This document shows positions 54,783 through 63,727 of a DNA stretch of 64,000 bases, piece by piece; the first letter of the stretch is position 1; each line of letters opens with the position of its first letter. Both the position numbers and the translations under genes were made by a program. The DNA comes from Chitinophaga filiformis. Lineage in GTDB: Bacteria > Bacteroidota > Bacteroidia > Chitinophagales > Chitinophagaceae. The notes under the pieces were generated by a model. It made no database searches. It had not been told where the DNA came from and was given only the letters and a program-made list of their open reading frames with translations. The stretch lies in the NCBI RefSeq assembly GCF_023100805.1, contig NZ_CP095855.1, forward strand, positions 7,109,001 to 7,173,000. Reading direction: 5' to 3'.

Positions 54783-56279
54783 GTGCAATTGTTTAGAAAC
54801 TTTTTTGAAGGCTTTGTTTTTATATATGGCAGCGCCATGCTGCTGATGTATGCCCTCCTGGCCCTACTCTCCCTGCGCGGCATTATCAGGTTCCAGCGCA
54901 AGAACAGTTATGTGGACTATACTAAAATGCTCCAGTCACCATTGGCCCCCGGTATATCCATTATTGCACCTGCTTTCAATGAAGGCGTAACCATCATCCA
55001 GAACGTCCGTTCACTGCTCACGTTAAACTACCCCCGCTTTGAAGTGATCATCGTCAATGATGGCAGCACAGACGATACCCTGGAAAAACTGGTCAGGGAA
55101 TTCCAGCTACAGGTAGTGGACTTTGCCTATAATGAACGTATCAAATCACAACCGGTAAGAAGGGTCTTCAAATCGTCCAACTCTGCCTACGAAAAACTAA
55201 TGGTGATCGACAAGGTGAATGGAAAGAGCAAGGCCGACGCATCCAATGCAGGTATCAATGCAGCCGCGTACGATTACTTCCTTTGTACGGACGTGGATTG
55301 TATCATTGAAAAAGATACACTGCTGCGCATGATCAAACCATTTATGGATGAAGAGCACAATAAGACCAGGGAAATAGGAGAACCCTGCCCTGAGTGCGGT
55401 TATGTGCATATCGTGGAAGACAGCATCCGTGTTATTGCTACGGGCGCCACTTTACGTCTTGCCAACTCCTGCGAGATAGACGAAGGTGTGATCACCCGTG
55501 TACGGCCGCCGGAGAAATGGCTGCCACGCTTCCAGGAAATGGAGTACCTGCGGGCGTACGTATTGGGAAAGATGGGATGGAGCGTGATCAACTGTGTGCC
55601 CAACGTATCGGGCGGGTTGGGCCTGTTTGATAAAGAGATCGCTATCAAGGCGGGTGGTTATGACAGCAAATCCTTTGCGGAAGACATGGATATAGTAACG
55701 CGGATGTGTACCTATATGATCGACAATAAACTGAAATATGCGATCAGGTACATTCCCACTACACAATGCTGGACAGAAGGCCCTCCCACCATGAAGGTGT
55801 TCAGTCGCCAGCGCACCCGCTGGGGACGTGGCCTGGCAGAGATCATCACCATACACCGCAAAGTGATCTTTAATCCGCATTATAAGCGGCTGGGGATGAT
55901 CGTGCTGCCCTATAACCTGCTTTTTGAATTCCTCGCTCCTATCATCGAGATCACAGGTATTTTTTACTATATCTACCAGATCGTTACCGGTAGTATCAAC
56001 TGGCACAATGCACTGATCCTGCTGGCATTCGTGTATTTCTATTCTGTCATGATCACTACCCTGGCCATACTATGGGACCAGATCACCTACAAACAGTATA
56101 AGACCTGGAAGGAAGTGATAGGCCTGGCTTTAATGGCCTTTCTTGAACCTTTCATCTATCACCCCCTGATCGTATTCTTCGCGCTGAGGGGATATTTCCA
56201 TTTCATCACAGGGCGGAAACATAGCTGGGGGAACATGCAGCGCCAGGGATTTGGCCAGCGGAAACCTGCAAATACTTAA
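54783..56279 (+). CDS. Second processive glycosyltransferase family 2, with a Cys-rich insertion
   Basis: A 498-residue protein closely related to the preceding synthase, with the same motifs (APAFNEG, VNDGSTDDT, TDVDC, FAEDMDIVTR, RQRTRWGRG) and topology. A GTG start is preceded by AGGAGAT, a better ribosome site than most here. It differs by an insertion at about residues 191-214 carrying Cys202-x2-Cys205 and His209 (CPECGYVH), a possible zinc ribbon near the catalytic site. Both copies are intact, so they probably act together or on different polymers. The TPR/barrel gene starts one base after its stop. Confidence 0.9.
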   Translation: MQLFRNFFEGFVFIYGSAMLLMYALLALLSLRGIIRFQRKNSYVDYTKMLQSPLAPGISIIAPAFNEGVTIIQNVRSLLTLNYPRFEVIIVNDGSTDDTLEKLVREFQLQVVDFAYNERIKSQPVRRVFKSSNSAYEKLMVIDKVNGKSKADASNAGINAAAYDYFLCTDVDCIIEKDTLLRMIKPFMDEEHNKTREIGEPCPECGYVHIVEDSIRVIATGATLRLANSCEIDEGVITRVRPPEKWLPRFQEMEYLRAYVLGKMGWSVINCVPNVSGGLGLFDKEIAIKAGGYDSKSFAEDMDIVTRMCTYMIDNKLKYAIRYIPTTQCWTEGPPTMKVFSRQRTRWGRGLAEIITIHRKVIFNPHYKRLGMIVLPYNLLFEFLAPIIEITGIFYYIYQIVTGSINWHNALILLAFVYFYSVMITTLAILWDQITYKQYKTWKEVIGLALMAFLEPFIYHPLIVFFALRGYFHFITGRKHSWGNMQRQGFGQRKPANT

Positions 56280-56280
56280 G

Positions 56281-59148
56281 ATGATGTCGTTATTCAAATA
56301 TATACTATCCGGCGCCGTACTTTGCCTCTCCCTGCAGGTACAGGCCCAGATCTTCAGCAAAGGGAAAGATGCGGATGAGCTCTATGAAGAAGCAGTAAAA
56401 GAAACACGGCTGAATCATTACGAAAAAGCAATACAGCTCTCGAAAGAAGCCCTGCAGAAAAGACCGGACTTTACAGACCAGGAGCTATTGCTGGGAAGAT
56501 TGTACATGCTGACAGGCAATACACAGCTGGCAAGACGGTATGTGAAACAGGTACTGACTAAAGCACCTGCATATTACGACGCCTATCTGTATGCTGTCAA
56601 TATTGAGCTGGGCGCCAAAAAATATGAGGAAGCTGAATGTTATGTTGACGAAGGACTGTATCAGTTCCCGGGCGATAAAACGCTGATGCTGAAAAAACTC
56701 AGTATACTGGATGCATCTGAACGTTTCTTCCAGGGGGGCAATTATGCCACTGCCCTGCTGGAAAAATACAGCACCGATACCAGCGTTCAGCGGGCCTACA
56801 CCGGCCACTTCCTGCTGGCAGGACGTTACTATCAGCTCAGGAACAATCAGCTGCTGGCCATGCAGAATTATGAAAGGGCATTATTGCTCGATTATAACAA
56901 TGAGGAAGCCAAGTCGGCCATTACCGCCATGTATATCAAAAGCGGCAGCTATACAAGAGCAATTGAACAGGTGAATGCCGAACTGGCGGGCAATCCGGGT
57001 TCCTATGAACTGATGATGCGCAAACTGGGCATCCTGCAGGAAATGCATGATTACCCCGCCGCCATCGATCAGCTGCAACAGATCCTGAAGCGCTGGCCGG
57101 GAGATGCGAAAGCGCACAGCATGGAAACGCCCCTGCGTATGGAAGCGGCGGCATGGTACGCCAATACAGATCCTTACCTGCTGTACCAGGGCGTGCTGGA
57201 AAAAAATCCGGGTAACCGGGAAGCGCTGGATAAAGTAATTGGCCTCAGCATGTCAAGGGGCGCCTACCGGGAAGCCCTGGCCTGGATCAACAGAGGCCTG
57301 AAGAATAACCCGAACGATCAGAAATTATTATCGCTCAAACTGGATGTACTGGAAAGCGACAGGAAGTTCTCAGAGGCCGCATTACTGGCCGAGAAGCTGT
57401 ATGCCGCTAACCGGTCCAGCGCAGACCTGAAGAGTCGTTATACCGCCTTAAAAATAGCCAGCGGGCGTGACTATCTGTCCCAGCAGCAATACGACCTGGC
57501 GCTGGCAGAATTTGACAAGGCCCTGCAGACAGACCCGCGGGATACGACCGCGCTGGACATGATGGCCAACACCTACATCAATCAGAAAGACAATATACAT
57601 GCCCTGCAGGTATTGGACAGAGCGCTGGCGGCTTACCCGGACAACAGCCGTTTTCTCCTCAAAAAATCCGGCATACTCGCGGCTATGGGCCAGTACGATG
57701 AAGCGGCAACCATTGCAGCACAGCTGCTGCGCCGCTCTCCGGCTGATCCGAAATACGCGGCCAACCTGACGGAACTCCGCCTTACGGCTGGCCGTACGCT
57801 AATGCAGGCGGAAGAATATGATATGGCCGCCAGGGAGTTCCGTGCAGTACTGGCACAATCGCCCGATAATATCGACGCCCTGAACTATCTCATTAACCTG
57901 CAGCACGCAGTGGGTCAGGCAGACAGCGCCCTCTTGTATGCGAACCAGGCATTGACCTATTATCCTGACAATAAAGAGCTGCTGCTAAAGAAAGCCGGCA
58001 TACTAACAGAGATGAAGCGGTACAACGAAGCCAATGCCCTCTCCTACCAGCTGATGCAACGTTATCCTTTCACGGCTAAATACAGGACCGCATATACCGA
58101 CGGGCTCCTGGCTGCAGGTACCGCCTACCAGGGGAACAACGCGCCTGACAGTGCCCTTGCCATTTACCGGCAGGTGCTTGGGCTGAACCGGAGAGATTCC
58201 CTGGCGCTGCTCTACAGCATTAACCTGCTGAGCGACAAAAAAGAATACGACAGTGCTCTGGCCTACGCCAACCAGGGTATCCGTTTCTATCCCGACAATG
58301 CATCTTTCATACAGAAAAGAGCTGTCTTGCTGGAGAATAAAAAGCTGTATGCAGAGGCGGCGCTCGCGGCCGACTCTGTTACAAAGCTGAACCGCAGCGC
58401 GGAGAATATGGACTATGCGGATTACCTGCATAGTAAAACCATGAAGAACCAGTTTGGCATGTTCTTCCTGCATTCCAGTTACGATTACCAGGATAATTCC
58501 TATAACATTGCCACCCTGGAATACCGCCACTTCTTCAAACGGGGCTCTTATGCCGCGCGGCTGAACTATGCGGGACGGGAACAGGGCACAGGTTTACAGG
58601 GTGAAGCGGAATTGTATTACACACACAATCCGAAGTTGTACTCTTACGCCCTTGCCACCTATTCCAATGAGATCGTCTTCCCCAAAACGCGATTGGCTTA
58701 TTCCCTCTTCAAAACATTCAAACATGATATAGAGGGAGAGCTGGGCATCCGCTACCTGAGTGCAGACAGTACCAACAGCATATCAGGAGTGGCCTCCATT
58801 GCAAAAACATGGAAGGAGTTCTGGGTCAATTTCCGGGCATATTTTATCAGCGATTCCCCGGAGTTTTACACCTCTTACAACCTGACGGCCCGTTACTACA
58901 TGAACCGCCAGCAGGACTTTATTGCTTTCAACGCGGGCTTAGGTACTTCTCCCGACGACAGAAGCCGGCTCATACAATTCCCCAAACTTGCGGGACTGCT
59001 GACACGCAGTGTGGGGGCAGGATATCAGAAAACATTCAAATACCGTACTACGGCAGGTATTTTCGGTACCTGGATCAACCAGAAGATCAGTTCCACTGTT
59101 TTTCAAAACCAGTACGATATTTATGTAACCCTGCAACGTAAATTTTAA
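56281..59148 (+). CDS. TPR protein with C-terminal YaiO-type outer-membrane barrel (PgaA-like exporter)
   Basis: About 955 residues from ATG at 56281; the frame extends ten codons into the previous gene. The signal peptide is MMSLFKYILSGAVLCLSLQVQA. Residues about 25-700 are tetratricopeptide repeats (A-L-x-Y pattern in AIQLSKEALQKRPDF, ALAEFDKALQTDPRD, ALAYANQGIRFYPDN and many more). The last 230 residues form a beta-barrel of the YaiO family, with NIATLEYRHFFKRGSY and a final FQNQYDIYVTLQRKF. This periplasmic-superhelix-plus-barrel layout is that of exporters of synthase-made polysaccharides such as PgaA, so it should carry the chain from the two synthases out of the cell. Confidence 0.88.
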   Translation: MMSLFKYILSGAVLCLSLQVQAQIFSKGKDADELYEEAVKETRLNHYEKAIQLSKEALQKRPDFTDQELLLGRLYMLTGNTQLARRYVKQVLTKAPAYYDAYLYAVNIELGAKKYEEAECYVDEGLYQFPGDKTLMLKKLSILDASERFFQGGNYATALLEKYSTDTSVQRAYTGHFLLAGRYYQLRNNQLLAMQNYERALLLDYNNEEAKSAITAMYIKSGSYTRAIEQVNAELAGNPGSYELMMRKLGILQEMHDYPAAIDQLQQILKRWPGDAKAHSMETPLRMEAAAWYANTDPYLLYQGVLEKNPGNREALDKVIGLSMSRGAYREALAWINRGLKNNPNDQKLLSLKLDVLESDRKFSEAALLAEKLYAANRSSADLKSRYTALKIASGRDYLSQQQYDLALAEFDKALQTDPRDTTALDMMANTYINQKDNIHALQVLDRALAAYPDNSRFLLKKSGILAAMGQYDEAATIAAQLLRRSPADPKYAANLTELRLTAGRTLMQAEEYDMAAREFRAVLAQSPDNIDALNYLINLQHAVGQADSALLYANQALTYYPDNKELLLKKAGILTEMKRYNEANALSYQLMQRYPFTAKYRTAYTDGLLAAGTAYQGNNAPDSALAIYRQVLGLNRRDSLALLYSINLLSDKKEYDSALAYANQGIRFYPDNASFIQKRAVLLENKKLYAEAALAADSVTKLNRSAENMDYADYLHSKTMKNQFGMFFLHSSYDYQDNSYNIATLEYRHFFKRGSYAARLNYAGREQGTGLQGEAELYYTHNPKLYSYALATYSNEIVFPKTRLAYSLFKTFKHDIEGELGIRYLSADSTNSISGVASIAKTWKEFWVNFRAYFISDSPEFYTSYNLTARYYMNRQQDFIAFNAGLGTSPDDRSRLIQFPKLAGLLTRSVGAGYQKTFKYRTTAGIFGTWINQKISSTVFQNQYDIYVTLQRKF

Positions 59149-59159
59149 TCACGCTATTC

Positions 59160-61418
59160 ATGTTCAGGATGATGCACACTTTATTGTTGATAATGACCCT
59201 GCTGACCTACAACAGTTGCCAGTCTCCCAGGGGCAATATTACGCTCGTATCCAATGGCAGTTCCAGGTATGTGATAGTCTTGCCGGATGAGGCCACGAAG
59301 CATGAAACAAAAGCCGCCAGCCTTTTACAAACTTATATAAAACGGATCTCGGGCGCATCGCTGAACATTATACAGGAGAAAACATATAAAGAGCAGGCTG
59401 CTATTTTCATTGGCAACACTGAACATGTAGAACAGTTCAGAAGTGGTAAGCTGAAAGGAGAAAGTTTTTTTATTGCTACAGACAACCAGGACCTGTACAT
59501 CAGGGGAGGAACCGGCAAAGGTATTCTTTACGGCGTATACACGCTGCTGGAGAATTATTTTGGTTGCCGTAAATATGCTGCGACAACTGTTACCATTCCC
59601 TCCAGCAAAAATCTACGCTTACCACAGCAACTGATGGATAAACAGGAACCCGTTTTTGTATACCGGGAAACATATTACCCTCCAGCATTTGACGATGAAT
59701 ACCTGGAATGGCACAAGCTGCATCGTTTGGAAGACCTCTGGGGTGTATGGGGGCATTCCTTCTTCAAGATCCTTCCGCCGAAAACATACTTTACCTCCCA
59801 CCCGGAATATTATGCACTGGTGAATGGTAAAAGACAGGCTACACAGTTATGCCTGAGCAATGAAGGTGTATTTAATACGATGGTGGAGTACTTCCGCAAA
59901 GCTATTGCAAACAACCCCGATGCATTGTACTGGTCTGTTGCCGCAGAAGATGGCGGAGGCTTCTGTACCTGTGACGAATGCAGTAAAGCCAATGCAGAAG
60001 AAGGCGGCCCACAGGGCTCACTCATACGTTTTGTGAACAGGGTTGCAGCGGCATTTCCTGATCAGCAGTTCACCACACTGGCCTATCAGTATACTGCACA
60101 TCCACCGCTTAAAACAAAACCGGCAGCCAATGTATACATCATGCTAAGCAGCATCGATGCTTACCGGCAGGAGCCGCTGAGTACCACGCCATCTGCTGCT
60201 GCATTCAGAAAAGACCTGGAAGGATGGGGCGCCATCACCGATCATATTTTCCTCTGGGATTATACCACGCAGTTCACCAATTACCTGGCGCCTTTTCCCG
60301 ACTACAACAACCTGCAGCCGAATCTTCAGTACCTGTCAGCACATAAGGTAAGTGGCGTCTTTTCCCAGGGCAGCGGGGACACCTATAGTGACATGGCGGC
60401 CTACAACAGTTATCTGCAGGCTAAACTGCTGTGGAACCCTTCCCTGACTACGGAGGCCATCAGCAACGATTTCCTGAATGGCTATTATGGCAAAGCGGCC
60501 CCGTTCATCGGACAATATCTGCAGGCCCTGATCACTACTATGCACAACACCAAAACGCAGCTGGATATTTACGGCAATCCTGTCAACAATTATAAGAACT
60601 ACCTTTCACCGGCGGCCATTGATCAGTACTCCGGTCTCCTGGATAAGGCCGAGCAGGCAGCAGCAGGTAACAATGATCTGCTCACAAAGGTTTACAATGC
60701 GAGGCTGCCATTGGAGTACACGGTATTACAGCAATCCCGTTTCTTTGGTACTGAAAAGTTTGGCTATCTTATTCCGGACAGAAACGGCTATGTTGTGAAT
60801 CCGCGCTGGCCGGAACGTGTCAGGAAATTTGTGGCACAATGTAAACTGGCGGGTGTAAAGGAACTATCGGAAGGTGGCGGCAATGCAGATGCCTATCAAC
60901 AGGAATGGGACACCATCTTTGCCCGCAAATGGATCAACAGCCTGGCCTTCGGGGCAAAGGTATCGCTGCTGCATCCATGGTCGGATGAGTATCCTGCCAA
61001 AAGAGAGCGCACCCTCACCGATGGTTTGCAGGGCGATAAGGACTTCAGCATCAACTGGCTGTTCATCTATGGAAATGACCTGGTAGCAACTATCGATCTT
61101 GGAGAAGAAAAGATCATTACGCAGGTGCAGATGAACTTCCTGCAGGACGCCCGGCATTACATATTCAACCCATCTGATATTGTGATAGAAACCTCTGCAG
61201 ACGGCATTAATTTCAAACCAGCGGGACAGCAGCAACCTTCCTCCCTGGCTGAAGAAGATTATACGGTGGCGGTACGCAATTTCCGCTTTCGCTTAGCGGC
61301 TGTCCATGCGCGTTTCGTACGCGTTACCGGCCGTTGCCTGCAGGAGGTGCCGGCATGGCGGGAAGCACCGGCCGGCAAAAAGGCAGCCGTATGTTGTGAT
61401 GAAGTATTTGTGTTGTAA
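59160..61418 (+). CDS. DUF4838 lipoprotein, alpha-glucuronidase-like architecture with C-terminal discoidin-like domain
   Basis: A 752-residue lipoprotein (acylated Cys20 in YNSCQS). An N-terminal GH67N/GH20b-like alpha/beta domain (about 30-145, ATKHETKAASLLQTYI, GILYGVYTLLENYFGC) precedes the DUF4838 region (about 180-450), which includes YWSVAAEDGGGFCTCDEC and late Tyr/Trp-rich blocks. Residues about 610-720 look like an F5/8 type C (discoidin) carbohydrate-binding domain. Enzyme activity has not been shown for most DUF4838 proteins. It lies 11 bases behind the exporter gene, so it could process or trim the exported polysaccharide. Confidence 0.78.
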   Translation: MFRMMHTLLLIMTLLTYNSCQSPRGNITLVSNGSSRYVIVLPDEATKHETKAASLLQTYIKRISGASLNIIQEKTYKEQAAIFIGNTEHVEQFRSGKLKGESFFIATDNQDLYIRGGTGKGILYGVYTLLENYFGCRKYAATTVTIPSSKNLRLPQQLMDKQEPVFVYRETYYPPAFDDEYLEWHKLHRLEDLWGVWGHSFFKILPPKTYFTSHPEYYALVNGKRQATQLCLSNEGVFNTMVEYFRKAIANNPDALYWSVAAEDGGGFCTCDECSKANAEEGGPQGSLIRFVNRVAAAFPDQQFTTLAYQYTAHPPLKTKPAANVYIMLSSIDAYRQEPLSTTPSAAAFRKDLEGWGAITDHIFLWDYTTQFTNYLAPFPDYNNLQPNLQYLSAHKVSGVFSQGSGDTYSDMAAYNSYLQAKLLWNPSLTTEAISNDFLNGYYGKAAPFIGQYLQALITTMHNTKTQLDIYGNPVNNYKNYLSPAAIDQYSGLLDKAEQAAAGNNDLLTKVYNARLPLEYTVLQQSRFFGTEKFGYLIPDRNGYVVNPRWPERVRKFVAQCKLAGVKELSEGGGNADAYQQEWDTIFARKWINSLAFGAKVSLLHPWSDEYPAKRERTLTDGLQGDKDFSINWLFIYGNDLVATIDLGEEKIITQVQMNFLQDARHYIFNPSDIVIETSADGINFKPAGQQQPSSLAEEDYTVAVRNFRFRLAAVHARFVRVTGRCLQEVPAWREAPAGKKAAVCCDEVFVL

Positions 61419-61454
61419 GATGATAAATACCTTTTCACGGAAACTATAAAAAAA

Positions 61455-61481
61455 GTGGCAACTGCTGTTTGCAATTGCCAC
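61455..61481 (-). terminator. Terminator of the GH51 gene
   Basis: A 7-bp stem (GTGGCAA with TTGCCAC) is followed on the minus strand by seven T. It lies 29 bases beyond the stop at 61510. Confidence 0.75.
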
Positions 61482-61509
61482 CCAAGGATATTGATCAGGA
61501 TATGTTATG

Positions 61510-63048
61510 CTATTTCAGTTCCAGCATTACTATTGATGCCGGAGGCAGTTCCACTACAAGGTTATCACCCTGTTTCTTAGCTCCTGAGAATTTCTCGATA
61601 TGCACTTTATTAGGCTGTTCAAATGTGTTGATGTCAGTTACTTTTGCTGAAGTCAGCACTTCGCCGCTCACTGTTTTCCATTTTGCCTGCTCAAAGCTGG
61701 TGCTGATGCTGATCTTCTGGGAAGGGTTTAAGTTCACGAGGGAGATATGTATGGCGCCGGTAGAATCCTGCGAAGCAGAAACATTCACCGCCGGAATCTT
61801 TTCATTACCGGAAGTGTAGTCAGGACTGTTCAGTTTAACAGGCAGGTATTGTGCATCGTGGTGTGCTTTATACAGGTCAAACACATAATAGGTAGGCGTC
61901 AGCAGCATTTTCTCCTTGTCGGTCAGGATAAGGGCCTGTAACACGTTTACAGTCTGCGCCAGTTCGGCCATTCTTACACGGTCGCTGTGATTGTTGAAGA
62001 TGTTCAGTGTACTGCCGGCTATCAGGGCATCGCGCAGGCTGTTCTGCTGGTACAGGAATCCCGGATTGGTACCTGGTTCCACATTTGTCCAGATACCCCA
62101 TTCGTCTACTACCAGGGCTACACGTTTCTGCGGGTCATATTTGTCCATGATAGCGGAATGTTTGATCACCAGGGAATCCATCGCCAGGCATTTTTTCATG
62201 GTAGTGAAATATTCCTGTTCGCTGAAGCTGGTAGCAGAGCCTTTATCGTTCCATGTTTTAGGTACGGTATAGTAGTGCAGGCTAAGTCCCCACATTTGTC
62301 CCAGTGGTATCTGTTTCATGCAGGTTTCTGTCCAGTTGAAATCAAAATCGCTTGCACCACTGGCGATCTTTTTCAGAGGCGCTCCCGGATAGTTACGCGC
62401 ATAGGTAGCATACCTGCGGTACTGGTCAGCATAAAATGCAGGTGTCATATTACCACCGCAACCCCAGCTTTCGTTACCCACGCCCAGGAAAGTTACTTTC
62501 CATGGTTTTTCGTGACCGTTCTGTTTGCGCAGGTTACTCATAGGACTGATGCCGTCGAAGTTGAAATATTCCACCCATTTTGCCATTTCTTCTACGGTAC
62601 CACTACCTACGTTAGCAGAGATATAGGGTTCTGTTTTCAGCAGTTCACAGAGTTCCAGGAATTCGTGTGTACCAAAGCTGTTGTCTTCCGTTACGCCACC
62701 CCAGTTGGTATTCACCATTTTAGGACGTTGTTCCCTTGGACCGATCCCGTCGCGCCAGTGGTATTCGTCGGCGAAGCAGCCTCCCGGCCAGCGGAGGTTA
62801 GGGATATGGATCTTTTTCAGGGCCTCTACCACATCCAGGCGTATACGGTCCTTTTTAGGCACGTTCAGTGAAGGGTCAACCCAAAAGCCATCGTAAATGC
62901 AATGCCCGAGGTGCTCTGAGAAATGTCCATAGATATGACGGCTGATGGTATGATCAGATTTGGGCTGAACCACCAGGCTTGCCGTATTTTGTGCCTTTGC
63001 CGCGTAATTGAAAAGCACCAGTAACAGTAGCGATAGCTTCTTTTTCAT
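61510..63048 (-). CDS. Alpha-L-arabinofuranosidase, glycoside hydrolase family 51
   Basis: A 512-residue enzyme with a signal peptide (to about residue 20, NYAAKAQ). The TIM barrel carries LRWPGGCFADEYHW, the acid/base in VGNESWG (Glu193) and the nucleophile in VVDEWGIW (Glu316). A C-terminal beta-sandwich (about 410-512) completes the GH51 fold. It releases terminal alpha-L-arabinofuranosyl groups from arabinan or arabinoxylan fragments, here probably in the periplasm. The gene stands alone, with its own terminator, and is convergent with the DUF4838 gene. Confidence 0.95.
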   Translation of the reverse strand: MKKKLSLLLLVLFNYAAKAQNTASLVVQPKSDHTISRHIYGHFSEHLGHCIYDGFWVDPSLNVPKKDRIRLDVVEALKKIHIPNLRWPGGCFADEYHWRDGIGPREQRPKMVNTNWGGVTEDNSFGTHEFLELCELLKTEPYISANVGSGTVEEMAKWVEYFNFDGISPMSNLRKQNGHEKPWKVTFLGVGNESWGCGGNMTPAFYADQYRRYATYARNYPGAPLKKIASGASDFDFNWTETCMKQIPLGQMWGLSLHYYTVPKTWNDKGSATSFSEQEYFTTMKKCLAMDSLVIKHSAIMDKYDPQKRVALVVDEWGIWTNVEPGTNPGFLYQQNSLRDALIAGSTLNIFNNHSDRVRMAELAQTVNVLQALILTDKEKMLLTPTYYVFDLYKAHHDAQYLPVKLNSPDYTSGNEKIPAVNVSASQDSTGAIHISLVNLNPSQKISISTSFEQAKWKTVSGEVLTSAKVTDINTFEQPNKVHIEKFSGAKKQGDNLVVELPPASIVMLELK

Positions 63049-63394
63049 AATTTAGAATTTATGTATTGTCTGACTTATCAACATGTGTGAAGACGTGGAA
63101 CAGGCACAAGATAGAAAAAATAACTGTCAATCATACAACTATTTTCCTTCTCTTATAATGCATGCTGCTGCCGCATTTCATCATTATCAAATATCAAACA
63201 TCACGATTGTTTGTTCAGCGTATTAAAAAGTGCCTCAACTTTTTTTGAAAAAAAGGACCCAAATATTTTGCGATTTCGGACAATGTTGTACATTTGCAAT
63301 CCCAATCGCGAATAACGCAGGCGGGAAGTAAAAGTTCTTAATTAAAGAGGTCAGTTTAAGCAGACAATCCTGAATAAAATTGCATCTCAGATAT
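63049..63394. other. 346-base region upstream of the tRNA genes
   Basis: It carries the upstream region of the GH51 gene on the minus strand and the tRNA promoter (63267-63296) on the plus strand. No gene was found. Confidence 0.5.
63267..63296 (+). promoter_or_regulatory. Promoter of the tRNA-Gly genes
   Basis: TTTG (63267-63270), 18 bases, TACATTTG (63289-63296): a near-perfect Bacteroidota promoter. Transcription should begin near 63303, giving a leader of about 90 bases before the first tRNA. Confidence 0.7.
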
Positions 63395-63470
<76 letters not shown>

Positions 63471-63475
63471 CAGAG

Positions 63476-63503
63476 AAGTCCTGCTGTAAGTACACCAGGA
63501 CTT
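63476..63503 (+). terminator. Terminator after the first tRNA-Gly
   Basis: A 13-bp stem with one mismatch (AAGTCCTGCTGTA with TACACCAGGACTT), followed by TTTTTT. It should limit read-through into the second copy. Confidence 0.8.
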
Positions 63504-63610
63504 TTTTATTGCTTCGGGCTTATAAGCATATTAAACGAGGCACAACAAGTTCTTAATTAAAGAGGCCGGTTTATATTCGCACTAGCTGAATAAAACTGCA
63601 TCTCACATAC

Positions 63611-63686
<76 letters not shown>

Positions 63687-63690
63687 CAGA

Positions 63691-63727
63691 AAAGTCCTGG
63701 TGTATATCACACCAGGACTTTTTTTTG
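63691..63727 (+). terminator. Terminator after the second tRNA-Gly
   Basis: A perfect 13-bp stem (AAAGTCCTGGTGT and its complement, 5-base loop) followed by a run of T to about 63726. Confidence 0.85.

Noticed and set aside
58003..58530. Minus-strand frame opposite the TPR exporter gene
   Set aside because: Antisense to a repeat-rich coding region. Repeats favour open mirror frames.
61987..62871. 294-codon plus-strand frame opposite the GH51 gene
   Set aside because: The GH51 catalytic motifs on the minus strand are decisive, and the antisense product is unrecognisable.
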